64,000 nt of DNA from DYMC01 sp035406705 (GCA_964426675.1 CAYRRM010000015.1:1-64000), one strand, 5' to 3'; counted from the first letter of the stretch, positions 8,809-18,654 are shown. Numbers and translations are program-made. Notes: generated from the sequence alone by a model not told the origin.

Positions 8809-11011
8809 CAGGATCTGAGTCAGCATAAATTAGCACATTTTTATTTTTATATTTTGAATAAATTAAATATTTTAGTTGTTTTTTTATTAATCCGAGTTTA
8901 TTTCCTTTAAAGAGTATTATATATCTGAAATTGCCTTTTATTTTGGGTATTGGGGCTGGGGTTGGTCCTGTTATATGTATTTCTTTATTGAGGAAAGGCT
9001 TCAAGTCTACAATCAGCTGATCGGCAATCTTTATAATGTCGTCTTCATTTTTTGATTTGAAATAAAGAGCTAACATATGAGTGATGGGAGGATAAAAAAA
9101 TTTTTTTCGAACATCTATTTCATAATTAAAGAAGGATTTGAAATCATGTTTCAAGGCGAATAGGATAGCTGGGTTTGATGGATTGAAGGTTTGGATTATT
9201 ACTTCACCTGGTCTATCGCCTCTGCCGGCTCTTCCAGCGACTTGTGTAAGCAGTTGAAATGTTCTTTCTTCTGAGCGGAAATCGGGGATATGGAGACTTA
9301 TATCCGCGCATATTATTCCGACAAGTGTTACATTTGGGAAATCAAGCCCTTTGGCGATCATTTGGGTTCCGATGAGGATCTGGATTTTTCCTGTTCTGAA
9401 GTCGGATAAAACTTTTTCGTATTTATCTCTTCCCGTCATTGTTTCTGCATCCATTCTTGCGATTTTCGCATTTTTGAATATTTTTTTGCAGATGATCTCT
9501 ATTTTTTCGGTGCCTGCTCCTGTCATTCTGATTTGTTTATCTCCACATGATGGACAAACTAAGGGGGCTGGTTTTATATCTGCGCATAGGTGACATGACA
9601 GGGATTGTCTTTCTTTATGATAAGTGTAAGACACAGAGCATTGTTGACATTCAGCATTCCATCCGCAGGATAGACAGGTCATATTTGTGGCAAAACCTTT
9701 TCTGTTTAGAAAGATGATTGTCTGTTCGCCATCTATTATTCGTTTATGTATTGCATTTATTAGTGTATTTGAAAAAAGTTTTGAGGTGCTTTTATTTTCC
9801 ACTCTCATATCGATCACTGTTACCTGAGGCATCAGGCGATTGTCAACTCTCTTTGTTAATTCGCAGAGTTTATATTTCCCAATGTTAGCATTGTAATATG
9901 ATTCAAGGGAGGGAGTGGCGGAACCTAAAAGGACTAAGGAGTTTTCAAATTTTCCTCTCATTACAGCCATATCTCTGGCGTTGTAGCGCGGGCTTTCTTC
10001 CTGTTTGTATGAAGGCTCGTGTTCTTCATCAACTATTATTGCACCTAAATTCCTGAAAGGAGCGAAGAGAGCAGAACGTGCACCAATTGCAATTTTTACT
10101 TTTCCTCTATAAATTCTCATCCACTCATCATATCTTTCACCATCGCTGAGGGAGCTATGTAGAACGCTTATATTATCTCCAAATCGAGCTCTGAATCTAT
10201 CAGTAGTTTGTGGGGTTAATGCAATTTCGGGAACTAATACTATGGCATCTTTTCCACTACTGATTATTTTATTTAATATTTGAAGATATACTTCTGTTTT
10301 TCCGCTTCCTGTTACTCCATGTAATAGGAAGGTGCCTGGTGAATTTGGATTTTGCTCAAGGTGGGTCAGGATTTCTCCCACGATAGCCTTTTGTTCTTCT
10401 GTGAGAGTTGGGGGAGCGCTTCTAATTATTTGTCTATTTTCGAATGGATTTCTGTAGAAGTCTACAGATTCTTCTTTTATAAGATTTTCTTTTATCAATT
10501 TTTTTAGGATAGTTTTAAAACTTTTTGATATTATGGATAAGCTTTCTTCAGGGATTCCTGGTTCAGATATAATTTGTTTTAATATTTCGCATTGTAACTT
10601 TTTCTTTTTTTTATGTTTAAAAATGAAATCTTCGGCTAATTTGAGGTCATTAATGTAGTAGCGTTTTTTTTGTTTGGACTTTATTTTTCCGGTTCTTACT
10701 GAAGCAGGAAGTAAGGTTTTTACAGCTTGTTCTTTTGCACAGCAATAGTATTCTGCCATCCAATCTGCGAGTTTTAGGAGTTTTTCGGGTATTTTTGGAT
10801 GTTCAGTGAATACATCAGAGATTTCTTTTAATTTTTCAAAAGGATAAGAGCTTTCATCCTGTATTGCTACTACATAGGCATTTCTAAAGCTTTTCCCAAA
10901 GGGGACTTCTACTCTTGAACCTGGATGAACAAGGGAGTTGAATTTATCTGGTATAATATAATCAAATACCCTATCCAGAGAGAGGTTAACCATTACTCTG
11001 GCAATTTTCAT
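8792..11011 (-). CDS. priA: Primosomal protein N' (replication restart helicase)
   Basis: Superfamily 2 3'-5' helicase that reloads the replisome at stalled forks. Visible motifs: Walker A GVTGSGKTEVYL, Walker B DEEH, GSATPSLES (motif III), and the paired zinc sites in CLSCGWNAECQQC and CHLC...CPSCGDK, then GTQMIAKGLDFPNV and QVAGRAGRGDRPG. At 739 residues it is full length. ATG start, placed two bases after the stop of the upstream FHA gene, so these are probably cotranscribed. A perfect palindrome lies in the helicase domain. Confidence 0.97.
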   Translation of the reverse strand: MKIARVMVNLSLDRVFDYIIPDKFNSLVHPGSRVEVPFGKSFRNAYVVAIQDESSYPFEKLKEISDVFTEHPKIPEKLLKLADWMAEYYCCAKEQAVKTLLPASVRTGKIKSKQKKRYYINDLKLAEDFIFKHKKKKKLQCEILKQIISEPGIPEESLSIISKSFKTILKKLIKENLIKEESVDFYRNPFENRQIIRSAPPTLTEEQKAIVGEILTHLEQNPNSPGTFLLHGVTGSGKTEVYLQILNKIISSGKDAIVLVPEIALTPQTTDRFRARFGDNISVLHSSLSDGERYDEWMRIYRGKVKIAIGARSALFAPFRNLGAIIVDEEHEPSYKQEESPRYNARDMAVMRGKFENSLVLLGSATPSLESYYNANIGKYKLCELTKRVDNRLMPQVTVIDMRVENKSTSKLFSNTLINAIHKRIIDGEQTIIFLNRKGFATNMTCLSCGWNAECQQCSVSYTYHKERQSLSCHLCADIKPAPLVCPSCGDKQIRMTGAGTEKIEIICKKIFKNAKIARMDAETMTGRDKYEKVLSDFRTGKIQILIGTQMIAKGLDFPNVTLVGIICADISLHIPDFRSEERTFQLLTQVAGRAGRGDRPGEVIIQTFNPSNPAILFALKHDFKSFFNYEIDVRKKFFYPPITHMLALYFKSKNEDDIIKIADQLIVDLKPFLNKEIHITGPTPAPIPKIKGNFRYIILFKGNKLGLIKKQLKYLIYSKYKNKNVLIYADSDPVSLAK
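9458..9470. repeat. TGCGA-N3-TCGCA palindrome, copy 5
   Basis: Perfect copy inside priA, read on the minus strand as AKIA. Confidence 0.9.
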
Positions 11012-11013
11012 TT

Positions 11014-12381
11014 TCAGTTCTTAGGCTTAATTATGATTTTGCGTGGAGGTTGATATTGTTTTATTTTCAAAGCAGATTGTTGAGATAATTTGCCTGGTAT
11101 TTTTTTTATTTTATTTATTTGGCGCAACATTTTTATAAGGGCATCGTAAGATTGTATTCTGGCATTTTTTGAGGATTCAGTTGCCATTCTGATTATTGAG
11201 ATTAACTCTTTTGGTGCTTTACAGGAATCAATTGCAGGCTTCAGATTAAAAGATTTATCATACGCTATTACCCCGGTAAGCATTTCGCATAATAGAACAC
11301 CTATTGAATATATGTCAGAGCGGTGATCTGGCATTTCTCCTGTTCGTAACTCCGGACTATCATATCTTATCCATGTTTGCGCAGATTCATTTTTTATGCA
11401 GTATTTATTTTTCCATAATTTTAAAGAATAATCTGCCAGCATGATGTCGTCATTATCACTAAAAACTATATTTGATGGATTTAGGGAAAGATGATAAGAA
11501 GATGTATTTTGATATAATGAATTTAAGGTTTCAGCAATTATTAATGCGATTGATATAGCATTTTCTGCTGAAAATTTGCCATTTTTTGATATTTTATCTT
11601 TTAGATTGCCTTCTGAAATATATGGCATGGATATGAATATGATTCTCGAACTTACTCCACAATCAAAGTAATGAAGAAGCCTTGGATTATCAATATTTAC
11701 CGTTTTTAAAATCTGCATTTTAAAATTTTCAAAAGCTTCATTTACATCAAAATCCTGTATAATTCTAAAAGTCTTTAAAGCAACTGTTCTATCTACGGAT
11801 TTCTGATATGCGAGATAGGTTTTTGAATAATAACCTTCACCTAAGTCTCTAATGATTCTATAACCTTCTATTTCCTCTCCTTTAGCTAAGCCAAAACTGT
11901 CGACTGGTAATTTTGTAGTCAAAGTTAGTTCTGATGGATCTTCTCTTTCTATCATTACGGTGTCAAGCATTAATTTGAGGGAGTTCTGATCAGTTCCATT
12001 GATACTTTGTTCTTGTTGTTGTGATTTATCTTTTATTCGCAATTTCAATGGAGGTAAAATTGCATCGGCATATTCTTCAAAATTATTATAGCAAAAGATG
12101 AACTCAGCGTCACCTGTTTTAATTCTTGCTCCATTCGGGATATTTACAGCTTTATCGGCTAATTCTAAATTGTTTATTGTCGTTCCATTACTTGAGCCAA
12201 GATCTTCGGCAGTTGCTTTACCATCTTCATGCACTTTTATGAGGAGATGTTTTCTGCTTACAGAACTATCATCAAGAATTGTAATATCATTGTCAGAAGT
12301 TCGTCCTATCGTTGTTTCGGATGGTGTATTCAACTCTATTGCTTCTTTTTCTTCTCCTGTGCAAAAAATAAGATATGGCAT
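11014..12381 (-). CDS. FHA-domain protein with a degenerate serine/threonine kinase domain
   Basis: An N-terminal FHA domain (residues about 1-100) shows GRTSDND, SRKHLLI and DLGSSNGT, so it should bind phosphothreonine peptides. A Hanks-type kinase fold follows from about 170 to 430: glycine-rich loop LGEGYYSKTYLAY, ATP-lysine in VALKTF, and conserved DHRSDIYSIGVLLCEMLTG. The catalytic loop that should read HRDLKPxN is HLSLNPSN, losing the catalytic Asp and the Lys, and DFG is DYS. I therefore predict a pseudokinase acting as a scaffold, although residual nucleotide binding is possible. No membrane segment is seen. It lies between priA and a secreted protein, 15 bases downstream of the latter. 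Confidence 0.85.
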   Translation of the reverse strand: MPYLIFCTGEEKEAIELNTPSETTIGRTSDNDITILDDSSVSRKHLLIKVHEDGKATAEDLGSSNGTTINNLELADKAVNIPNGARIKTGDAEFIFCYNNFEEYADAILPPLKLRIKDKSQQQEQSINGTDQNSLKLMLDTVMIEREDPSELTLTTKLPVDSFGLAKGEEIEGYRIIRDLGEGYYSKTYLAYQKSVDRTVALKTFRIIQDFDVNEAFENFKMQILKTVNIDNPRLLHYFDCGVSSRIIFISMPYISEGNLKDKISKNGKFSAENAISIALIIAETLNSLYQNTSSYHLSLNPSNIVFSDNDDIMLADYSLKLWKNKYCIKNESAQTWIRYDSPELRTGEMPDHRSDIYSIGVLLCEMLTGVIAYDKSFNLKPAIDSCKAPKELISIIRMATESSKNARIQSYDALIKMLRQINKIKKIPGKLSQQSALKIKQYQPPRKIIIKPKN

Positions 12382-12396
12382 TTTTATTATGGAATT

Positions 12397-13944
12397 TTAT
12401 TTTATTTTAAATTCTCCGTATTCTTCAAGAAGTTTTTTTAATTCTGCTTCAGTTTTTGCCTTTCGTTCTTTTTCAATCAGAGCAGTTACTTCTTGTACAA
12501 CTTTTGTACTTTCTTTTGTAAGGATAAATTCAGAATACGCTTTTTTATCTGGAGTAAGTTTTATAAATAAAGAACCTTTTGTTTCCTGTCCTGTCCATGT
12601 TAAAGTAAGTTCCTGTGGAATTTCTATTTCTTCAGGGGGTTGTTCACCTTCCTTTTTTTCTTCTGATTTTTGTTCTTCTTTATTAGTTTTTTCATTTGCA
12701 GCTGTTTCTGCTTCAGCATTTGCTTTTTCTTCCTCCTTCTCTTGATCCGTTTTTCCGTATGTTTTTACTATTTTGCGGTAGAGAATTTCCATTGCCTTTG
12801 GAGTTGGAGCGATTCTAAATTTAACGACAACTTTATAGAAGTAACCATTGAAAAAATATAATTCTACCTTCTCAACTGGTCCTTTTTCAAAAGATAAAAT
12901 TTCCATATCCCCTTCTGGAGTTTTAGACACAAGAGAGTCGAAAAGGAGATTTACATCTGCATGTTTCATCCACCATATAGCATTTCCATATCCTTGATCT
13001 GAATCAATTCCAGCGAAACGTGTTTTTATTCTTTGTTGATCAATTTCAGCTTTTTTCCTTACTTCTGCTATTAATTTCTTCTTATTTTCCTCAACATTTG
13101 TGTTATCTGTTGACTTTATAGTAGGGGTGGGCTCTTGAATAGTGGCAATAGCTGTTTTATCATCGATAATGCTAGTAGTATTTTCTTTAAGAATAGGTTC
13201 TGTTGATGCAACAGTTCCCTGAGATGCGAGAGAATCAAGAAGAACATTTGTTAATTCTTTTGGTGTCATCCATTTTCCCATTGCAAGGACATAACCAGCG
13301 TTTTCATTAAATTTTGTTATTTCATCCTTTTCTTGTTTAAATAATTCAAGAGAGTAATCGTTTTTCCTCATGTAATAGTCTCTAATATATTTTTTTATGT
13401 ACTGGTCTTTTTGATATTCTCTAAATTTATCATCGAATTTTGCTCTGTCTTCAGGAATAAGATCAAAGATAGCTATTATATTTCCTCCGATATTGACGCT
13501 ATGTTCCATAGCTCCATATCCAAAGAAATACCCTTCAACAGTATAGCTTTTTGAACCTTTTTCATATGTTACCTTCACGTAGTCATTTACTTTTGCTTTT
13601 TGAAATAATTTTTCAGCGTTTTGCCTTGCTCTTTTCTCAAGATCCTGGTAATTATCAGGAAATTTTAACTGTACTTTTTCTCTAACTACTTTTGAAAGTT
13701 CTTCTCTTGTAATTAGGTTTGGTTTTGCCTCCGGTTCAAGAGGGTAGAATCTTGAAACTTCCTTCAATATAGCCATTCGTACATCAGGGTCATTTAGATT
13801 TTCACCAGCTTCTTTGAATCGAGATATTATTGAATTTATTTTACTAACTCTGACATCAGAGATTTCAGATGCCTTTCCTGTAAAGAAAATGCATACTCCG
13901 AATACAAACAATAAAGAGGTGAGAAAATGATATTTTTTACTCAT
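12397..13944 (-). CDS. Secreted protein of unknown function
   Basis: The N-terminus (residues 1-25) is a typical signal peptide: basic MSKKYH, a hydrophobic run FLTSLLFVFGVCIFF, then a small-residue region. The 515-residue mature part is charged. It has a stretch with KSYTVEGYFFGYGAMEH in the first half and KWMTPKELTNVLLDSL near 240. A Glu/Lys-rich low-complexity linker lies around 400-440, before a short C-terminal domain. I recognise no family. It is first in a unit with the FHA pseudokinase and priA, so it may be the exported partner of the FHA protein (inference from position only). ATG start. Confidence 0.75.
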   Translation of the reverse strand: MSKKYHFLTSLLFVFGVCIFFTGKASEISDVRVSKINSIISRFKEAGENLNDPDVRMAILKEVSRFYPLEPEAKPNLITREELSKVVREKVQLKFPDNYQDLEKRARQNAEKLFQKAKVNDYVKVTYEKGSKSYTVEGYFFGYGAMEHSVNIGGNIIAIFDLIPEDRAKFDDKFREYQKDQYIKKYIRDYYMRKNDYSLELFKQEKDEITKFNENAGYVLAMGKWMTPKELTNVLLDSLASQGTVASTEPILKENTTSIIDDKTAIATIQEPTPTIKSTDNTNVEENKKKLIAEVRKKAEIDQQRIKTRFAGIDSDQGYGNAIWWMKHADVNLLFDSLVSKTPEGDMEILSFEKGPVEKVELYFFNGYFYKVVVKFRIAPTPKAMEILYRKIVKTYGKTDQEKEEEKANAEAETAANEKTNKEEQKSEEKKEGEQPPEEIEIPQELTLTWTGQETKGSLFIKLTPDKKAYSEFILTKESTKVVQEVTALIEKERKAKTEAELKKLLEEYGEFKIK

Positions 13945-13968
13945 TATCTTATTTTTCTTTTTTAAAAT

Positions 13969-13996
13969 TTGATAAAAATGTAATTTATATTATAAT
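13969..13996 (+). promoter_or_regulatory. Sigma-70-type promoter for rnhC
   Basis: TTGATA and a perfect TATAAT separated by 16 bases lie in the divergent gap between the secreted protein and rnhC, about 65 bases ahead of the rnhC ATG. Found by eye only. Confidence 0.5.
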
Positions 13997-14060
13997 TGCC
14001 GATGATTCAAGCGGAAAAAAGTATATTTTTTCCCTATCACATAAAAAAATAGCAGGAAAT

Positions 14061-15077
14061 ATGCCACAAAATAAAATTATAAAAAATCCTGAAGATGTAA
14101 AGTCGCATGTATGCGAAATTACAGAAGAGCAGGTTCATAGACTTGAAAAGATACTTAGAGATAAGGGGTGGGAGTTCAGAGAACATCCCTACGCGCATTG
14201 GAAAGCTCTTTGGGGGAAGATGAACGTTGTTGCATATAAGAGCGGAAAATTAGTTATTCAAGGGGAAGGGACGGGAGAGTTAGTATTATTTACTATCGAA
14301 CCTGAGGTAACCGGGAAGCCTATCCTTGGATATGTGGAACAGGATTTTCAAGATGAAAAAATTGATGAAAATTATGAGCCGCATGCTGGTGTTGATGAAA
14401 GTGGGAAGGGGGATTTATTTGGTTCACTTGTTATTGCATCTGTCTACGTCGATAAAATTGCGGCAAAGTATTTAAAGAGAATTGGAGTAAGAGATTCAAA
14501 AAATATAAAAAGTGATGCGAAAATAGCATTTTTATCGAAAGAAATCAAAAGGGCTTCTAAAGGTTTTTATACAGTGGTAACAATTGGGCCTAAAGCTTAT
14601 AATCGCCTGTATGAGCGCTTTAAAAATTTAAATCGTCTTCTTGCCTGGGGGCATTCAAGAGCCATAGAAAATCTTCTTGAAAAAAAAACTGATATCCGAT
14701 TTATAATATCTGACAAATTTGCCGACGAAAGTCTGCTTAAAAAAGCATTGTTTGGAAAAGGGAAAAATATTAATTTATTACAAAAAACTAAGGCTGAATC
14801 TGATATTGCCGTTGCCGCAGCTTCTATCATTGCCAGGCAATCTTTTATTGATAAAATGAAAGAACTATCGGAAGAAGCTGGCTTTACTATTCCAAGAGGT
14901 GCTGGTGATGATGTAAAAAAAGCCTTGAAGAGACTCGTTAACGAAAAAGGAAAAGAATCTCTTGTTAATTTTGCAAAATTGCATTTTAAAACTATAAAGG
15001 AACTTCTTGGAGAAGAGCAAGAGAAAGATAGCTTATTTCAATCTGGAACTGGTGAAACTGTTTCAAAGAGAGGATAA
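14061..15077 (+). CDS. rnhC: Ribonuclease HIII
   Basis: Cleaves the RNA strand of RNA-DNA hybrids. The N-terminal 90 residues match the TBP-like substrate-binding domain typical of RNase HIII (KALWGKMNVVAYKSGKLVIQG). The catalytic domain begins with GVDESGKGDLFGSLV, giving the Asp-Glu pair of the type 2 RNase H family, and continues with VRDSKNI, ISDKFADE and KAESDIAVAAASIIAR. At 338 residues the length is normal. Start is the ATG at 14061. A one-mismatch palindrome is at 14516-14528. It is transcribed alone and converges on tlyA. Confidence 0.93.
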   Translation: MPQNKIIKNPEDVKSHVCEITEEQVHRLEKILRDKGWEFREHPYAHWKALWGKMNVVAYKSGKLVIQGEGTGELVLFTIEPEVTGKPILGYVEQDFQDEKIDENYEPHAGVDESGKGDLFGSLVIASVYVDKIAAKYLKRIGVRDSKNIKSDAKIAFLSKEIKRASKGFYTVVTIGPKAYNRLYERFKNLNRLLAWGHSRAIENLLEKKTDIRFIISDKFADESLLKKALFGKGKNINLLQKTKAESDIAVAAASIIARQSFIDKMKELSEEAGFTIPRGAGDDVKKALKRLVNEKGKESLVNFAKLHFKTIKELLGEEQEKDSLFQSGTGETVSKRG

Positions 15078-15150
15078 CTTCTATAGATTCCAGACTTTAG
15101 GAAAAAAAGATTGTAAATTTATTTTTTTTTTAATATAAGACAAATTGGAA

Positions 15151-15885
15151 TTATTTTTTCATTACGAGGACTTGTTCTTGATTACCCTTAGGTCCTGTTA
15201 CAGGGGAGGGGATTATCTTAAGTAATTTCCAGTTAAATTCTGTTTTTGCGAAAATCGCAATTTCTTCACAACAACGTTTTATAACATTGATATCTTTTAC
15301 AACGCCGCCTTTTTTTATTTCATTTCTTTTTGCTTCAAATTGAGGTTTTAGCAATATATAAATCATTGCCGTATCCGCAAGGAGAGGCGATAAAGCTGGG
15401 AGGATTTTTTTTACAGATATGAAAGAAACATCAATAGTCAAAACATCAATTTTTTCTGGAATTTCATTTTTTGAAAGATATCTTGCATTCGTTTTTTCAA
15501 TGGAAATTACTTCGGGTCTTGTTCTAAGGCTGTGGTGTAATTGACTCGTCCCAACATCGACAGCATAAATTCTTTGAGCGCCTTTTTTGAGTAGTACGTC
15601 TGTAAATCCACCTGTTGACGCGCCGATATCAGCGGCTATAAAGGGGATTTTTAGAGGGGGGAATTCAGTTATTGCAGGAAGGAGTTTATAAGCTCCCCTG
15701 CTTACAAATTCTTTTTTTAATTCAACTGTTAGCTCTAAATCTGGATCAAGCAATTCTGATGTTTTTTTTACCAGATGATCTTTACCTATTCTGAGTTTCC
15801 CGGCAAGTATTATTTTCTTTGCTTCTTCTCTTGATTCAGCCAATCTTTTTTTCACAAGTAGTATGTCAGCTCTTTCTTTTTTCAT
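15151..15885 (-). CDS. tlyA: TlyA-family rRNA 2'-O-methyltransferase
   Basis: An S4 RNA-binding domain at the N-terminus (ADILLVKKRLAESREEAKK) is followed by an FtsJ-like methyltransferase domain with the SAM motif ADIGASTGGFTDVLL near residue 85. The later motifs are DVLTIDVSFIS and LLKPQFEA. In characterised members this enzyme methylates cytidines in 16S and/or 23S rRNA; some act as haemolysins in addition. 244 residues, normal length. Its start overlaps the stop of lnt by 4 bases (ATGA), indicating coupling. One palindrome copy. Confidence 0.92.
   Translation of the reverse strand: MKKERADILLVKKRLAESREEAKKIILAGKLRIGKDHLVKKTSELLDPDLELTVELKKEFVSRGAYKLLPAITEFPPLKIPFIAADIGASTGGFTDVLLKKGAQRIYAVDVGTSQLHHSLRTRPEVISIEKTNARYLSKNEIPEKIDVLTIDVSFISVKKILPALSPLLADTAMIYILLKPQFEAKRNEIKKGGVVKDINVIKRCCEEIAIFAKTEFNWKLLKIIPSPVTGPKGNQEQVLVMKK
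15247..15259. repeat. TGCGA-N3-TCGCA palindrome, copy 6
   Basis: Perfect copy inside tlyA, read on the minus strand as AIFA. Confidence 0.9.
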
Positions 15886-17699
15886 TTTTCAAAAGCACGT
15901 TTTATTTCGTCTCTTAGATTTTTCCACTTCCAAAAAATTTCTAAGTATGAAAAAAATACAAGGGCAAAACAAAGTAAGATAAAGATGTCTCCATAATATG
16001 TATAGATTGTAATTTTCTGAGTGGAAGGTATTTCGACTTTGAAAACAGAATAACCTCTTGTTTTCTTTTCTGGAGCAGGGACAGGGTTTCCTGTTTTTGG
16101 ATCATTGTTATAAGAAATACTTTCTTCAACTGTACCTATCGGTGATATAAGGCAGCTAAAATTATTATTTCCACAACGTACTATACGTCTTCTATTTTCA
16201 ATTGCCCTAAATATTGAATGGGCAAAGTGTTGTTCTGGTTCTGAGCTCCTTGGATACCACGCATCATTTGTGATAATGAATAAGATATCGGCTCCACGTT
16301 TTACCATTTTCCTTGATATTTGCGGGAATATATCTTCATAACATATATTTACAGCCCCATTTATGTTATTATTTAACTCCAATATGGTATAATCTTTTCC
16401 TGCGGTTAAATCCCTTCCCATTCCAAAAATTTTTTTTAAGGGAGTAAGATATTTTCCAAAAGGTGTATATTCTCCAAATGGAACCAGATGGATTTTATTG
16501 TATTGTCGAATAATTTTCCCATTTTTACCAATCAGTATGGCGCTATTATAAACGGAATAATCTTTTACTTTTTCACCTGTCTGTAATTCGGAAATCATAA
16601 TTCCTCCTATCAGGAAGAGAATATTTTTTTCCTTTGCGTATTTTTGTATTTTGCTTCTGAATTCTGTTGCTATTGGATGCGTCGAATTAAATGGTAGTGG
16701 AATTGCTGTTTCTGGAAGGACAATAAGGTAAGGCTCTGAGACTGTGGCCATTTCAATTAACTCTAAGTTTGTTCTTAAAGCAAAGAGGGCTTGTTCTTCA
16801 GTTGGTATTCTACATTGTGGTATATCAGGTTGAATTACAGCGATTTTTAGGTATTCAGAATCTTTCGATGGACGATATTTCATTATAGTCCTTGAACCAT
16901 AGGCTATACATAGCATGAGAACTATTAATGCAGAGTAAAAAACAACAGGGCGTCTAAATTTTCCCTCTGATACAATGGTATTTAACTTTTGAAGAGTTAA
17001 TCCAATTGCTACATTCATCATAATTACTACGAAGCTAACACCATATGCTCCAGTTATATCAGAAATCTGAATTAGTGCTGGATTTTTCCACTGCGTAATT
17101 GCGGTTAAATTCCATGGCATACCGGTAAATATCCAAGAGCGAACCCATTCCAGAAAGACCCATAATGAAGAAAGAAAAATAGAGAAATGAATATCTTTAA
17201 TATTCCAGCTTAGAGAATGCTGATATTTCTTCCTATATTCATCAATCGAATGAAAACCATTCTTTATTATTTCCTCGGGATAATAAAGGTATCGTTGGAA
17301 AAAAGGTATAGATAATCCCCATAAAGCAGGGAAAAATGCAAGTACTATAGCAATAAGAAATGGAATGAAAATCTCTATTTCTCTTAGCCAGAAAAATGAA
17401 GTTAAAGCCCATATATATCCCCAAAAATAAGAGTAAATAAACGCAGATTTTGTAGTTTTATTGCGTAGTGATATAAAAAGTAGAGAAATAGATACCCATC
17501 CCATAAAACTCCAATTTAATGGGGGAAATGCGGAAGAATAAAGTAGAGCCGAAATAAAAAGCAATGTGAAATCAAAAATCTTTTTCTTCAGACTTAACTC
17601 AAAAGCAATATTTCCGGGACGAGATGATTTTAACTCAATTTCGCTATAATAATTTTGCGAATTTCGCAAATAGTCCTGTTTCTCTGGGATATCAGTCAT
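15882..17699 (-). CDS. lnt: Apolipoprotein N-acyltransferase
   Basis: Inner-membrane enzyme that adds the third acyl chain to lipoproteins. The N-terminal half has about six to eight hydrophobic helices (for example FDFTLLFISALLYSS and FLIAIVLAFFPALWGL). The C-terminal nitrilase domain carries the triad: Glu in LPETAIPL, Lys in YNKIHLVPFGEYTPFG and Cys in VNICYEDIFP. 605 residues, slightly long because of an N-terminal extension and a loop near residue 150. Its start lies inside the end of the epimerase gene (8-base overlap). A palindrome near codon 14 is read in a third frame (LRNSQ). Confidence 0.95.
   Translation of the reverse strand: MTDIPEKQDYLRNSQNYYSEIELKSSRPGNIAFELSLKKKIFDFTLLFISALLYSSAFPPLNWSFMGWVSISLLFISLRNKTTKSAFIYSYFWGYIWALTSFFWLREIEIFIPFLIAIVLAFFPALWGLSIPFFQRYLYYPEEIIKNGFHSIDEYRKKYQHSLSWNIKDIHFSIFLSSLWVFLEWVRSWIFTGMPWNLTAITQWKNPALIQISDITGAYGVSFVVIMMNVAIGLTLQKLNTIVSEGKFRRPVVFYSALIVLMLCIAYGSRTIMKYRPSKDSEYLKIAVIQPDIPQCRIPTEEQALFALRTNLELIEMATVSEPYLIVLPETAIPLPFNSTHPIATEFRSKIQKYAKEKNILFLIGGIMISELQTGEKVKDYSVYNSAILIGKNGKIIRQYNKIHLVPFGEYTPFGKYLTPLKKIFGMGRDLTAGKDYTILELNNNINGAVNICYEDIFPQISRKMVKRGADILFIITNDAWYPRSSEPEQHFAHSIFRAIENRRRIVRCGNNNFSCLISPIGTVEESISYNNDPKTGNPVPAPEKKTRGYSVFKVEIPSTQKITIYTYYGDIFILLCFALVFFSYLEIFWKWKNLRDEIKRAFEK
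17656..17668. repeat. TGCGA-N3-TCGCA palindrome, copy 7
   Basis: Perfect copy at the start of lnt, read on the minus strand in the third frame, TTG-CGA-AAT-TCG-CAA (LRNSQ). Confidence 0.9.
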
Positions 17700-18654
17700 T
17701 TTTTATTGACTCAATAACATCATCGATTATTTTTTCAAGACTTAACTCAGGCTTCCATCCAATATAGGAGTTGATTTTTGATATATCAGGAACTCTTCTC
17801 ATCATATCTTCAAAGCCTGTTTCATAAGCTTTATCATATGGAATTTTTACCAACTTTGATTTACTTTTTGTTTGTTTTTTTACAAGTTTAGCAAGGTCAT
17901 TTATCGAGATTTCTTTTGTCGAGCCAATATTAAATACCTCTCCATATGCTGATTTGTGTGCAGGTAATGCTTTTAGAGCACGGACCGTATCATATACATG
18001 ACAAAAACACCTTGTTTGCGTGCCTGTGCCATAAATTTCTATGTCTTCACCTTTCAATGCCTTTGAGACAAACCTTGGAACTACCATTCCATACTGTCCA
18101 GTTTGGCGTGGTCCTACTGTATTGAAAAGTCTCACTATTATTACTGGTAATTTTGATGCTCTGAAAAAAGCCATTGCAAAGAATTCATCCAGCAATTTGC
18201 TTGAAGCATAAGACCATCTTGAATTTTTTGGTTGTCCTATCAGTAAGTCATCATTTTCAGAAAATATTTGTTTTGTTGATTTTCCATAAACTTCACTTGT
18301 CGATGTAATCAGGACAGGAGTGTTTTTCCGGGTTGCTGCCATTAGAATTTTTTCTGTTCCGTGAACATTTGTACGAATGGTTAGGACTGGATCTTTAACA
18401 ACAAGTTCCACCCCTACGGCGGCAGCGAGGTGAAAAACCATATCAGATTTTGAAATGAGATAGCCAAGTTCGGGTAGTTCAAGTATATCCCCTTCTACAA
18501 AGTCAAGAAGTGGAGAATTTAAGATATTATTGAGATTTTTAAGAGACCCTGTTGAAAGGTTATCTATTATAGTTACGTTGTGCCCGTCTTTAATCAGAGA
18601 TTCGGCAAGGTAAGACCCGATAAATCCTGCCCCTCCGGTTATAAGATATTTCAC
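17692..18654 (-). CDS. NAD-dependent nucleotide-sugar epimerase/dehydratase
   Basis: Extended short-chain dehydrogenase. The NAD-binding motif GGAGFIGSYLAE is at the N-terminus, the catalytic YASSK at about residue 150 with a preceding TSTSEVYG, and VRLFNTVGPRQ after it. This pattern fits UDP-glucose 4-epimerase or UDP-glucuronate decarboxylase-like enzymes that feed surface polysaccharide; I cannot choose between them. 320 residues. It starts at a GTG whose bases overlap the pssA stop (GTGA), so it is coupled to phospholipid synthesis genes. Confidence 0.88.
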   Translation of the reverse strand: MKYLITGGAGFIGSYLAESLIKDGHNVTIIDNLSTGSLKNLNNILNSPLLDFVEGDILELPELGYLISKSDMVFHLAAAVGVELVVKDPVLTIRTNVHGTEKILMAATRKNTPVLITSTSEVYGKSTKQIFSENDDLLIGQPKNSRWSYASSKLLDEFFAMAFFRASKLPVIIVRLFNTVGPRQTGQYGMVVPRFVSKALKGEDIEIYGTGTQTRCFCHVYDTVRALKALPAHKSAYGEVFNIGSTKEISINDLAKLVKKQTKSKSKLVKIPYDKAYETGFEDMMRRVPDISKINSYIGWKPELSLEKIIDDVIESIKND

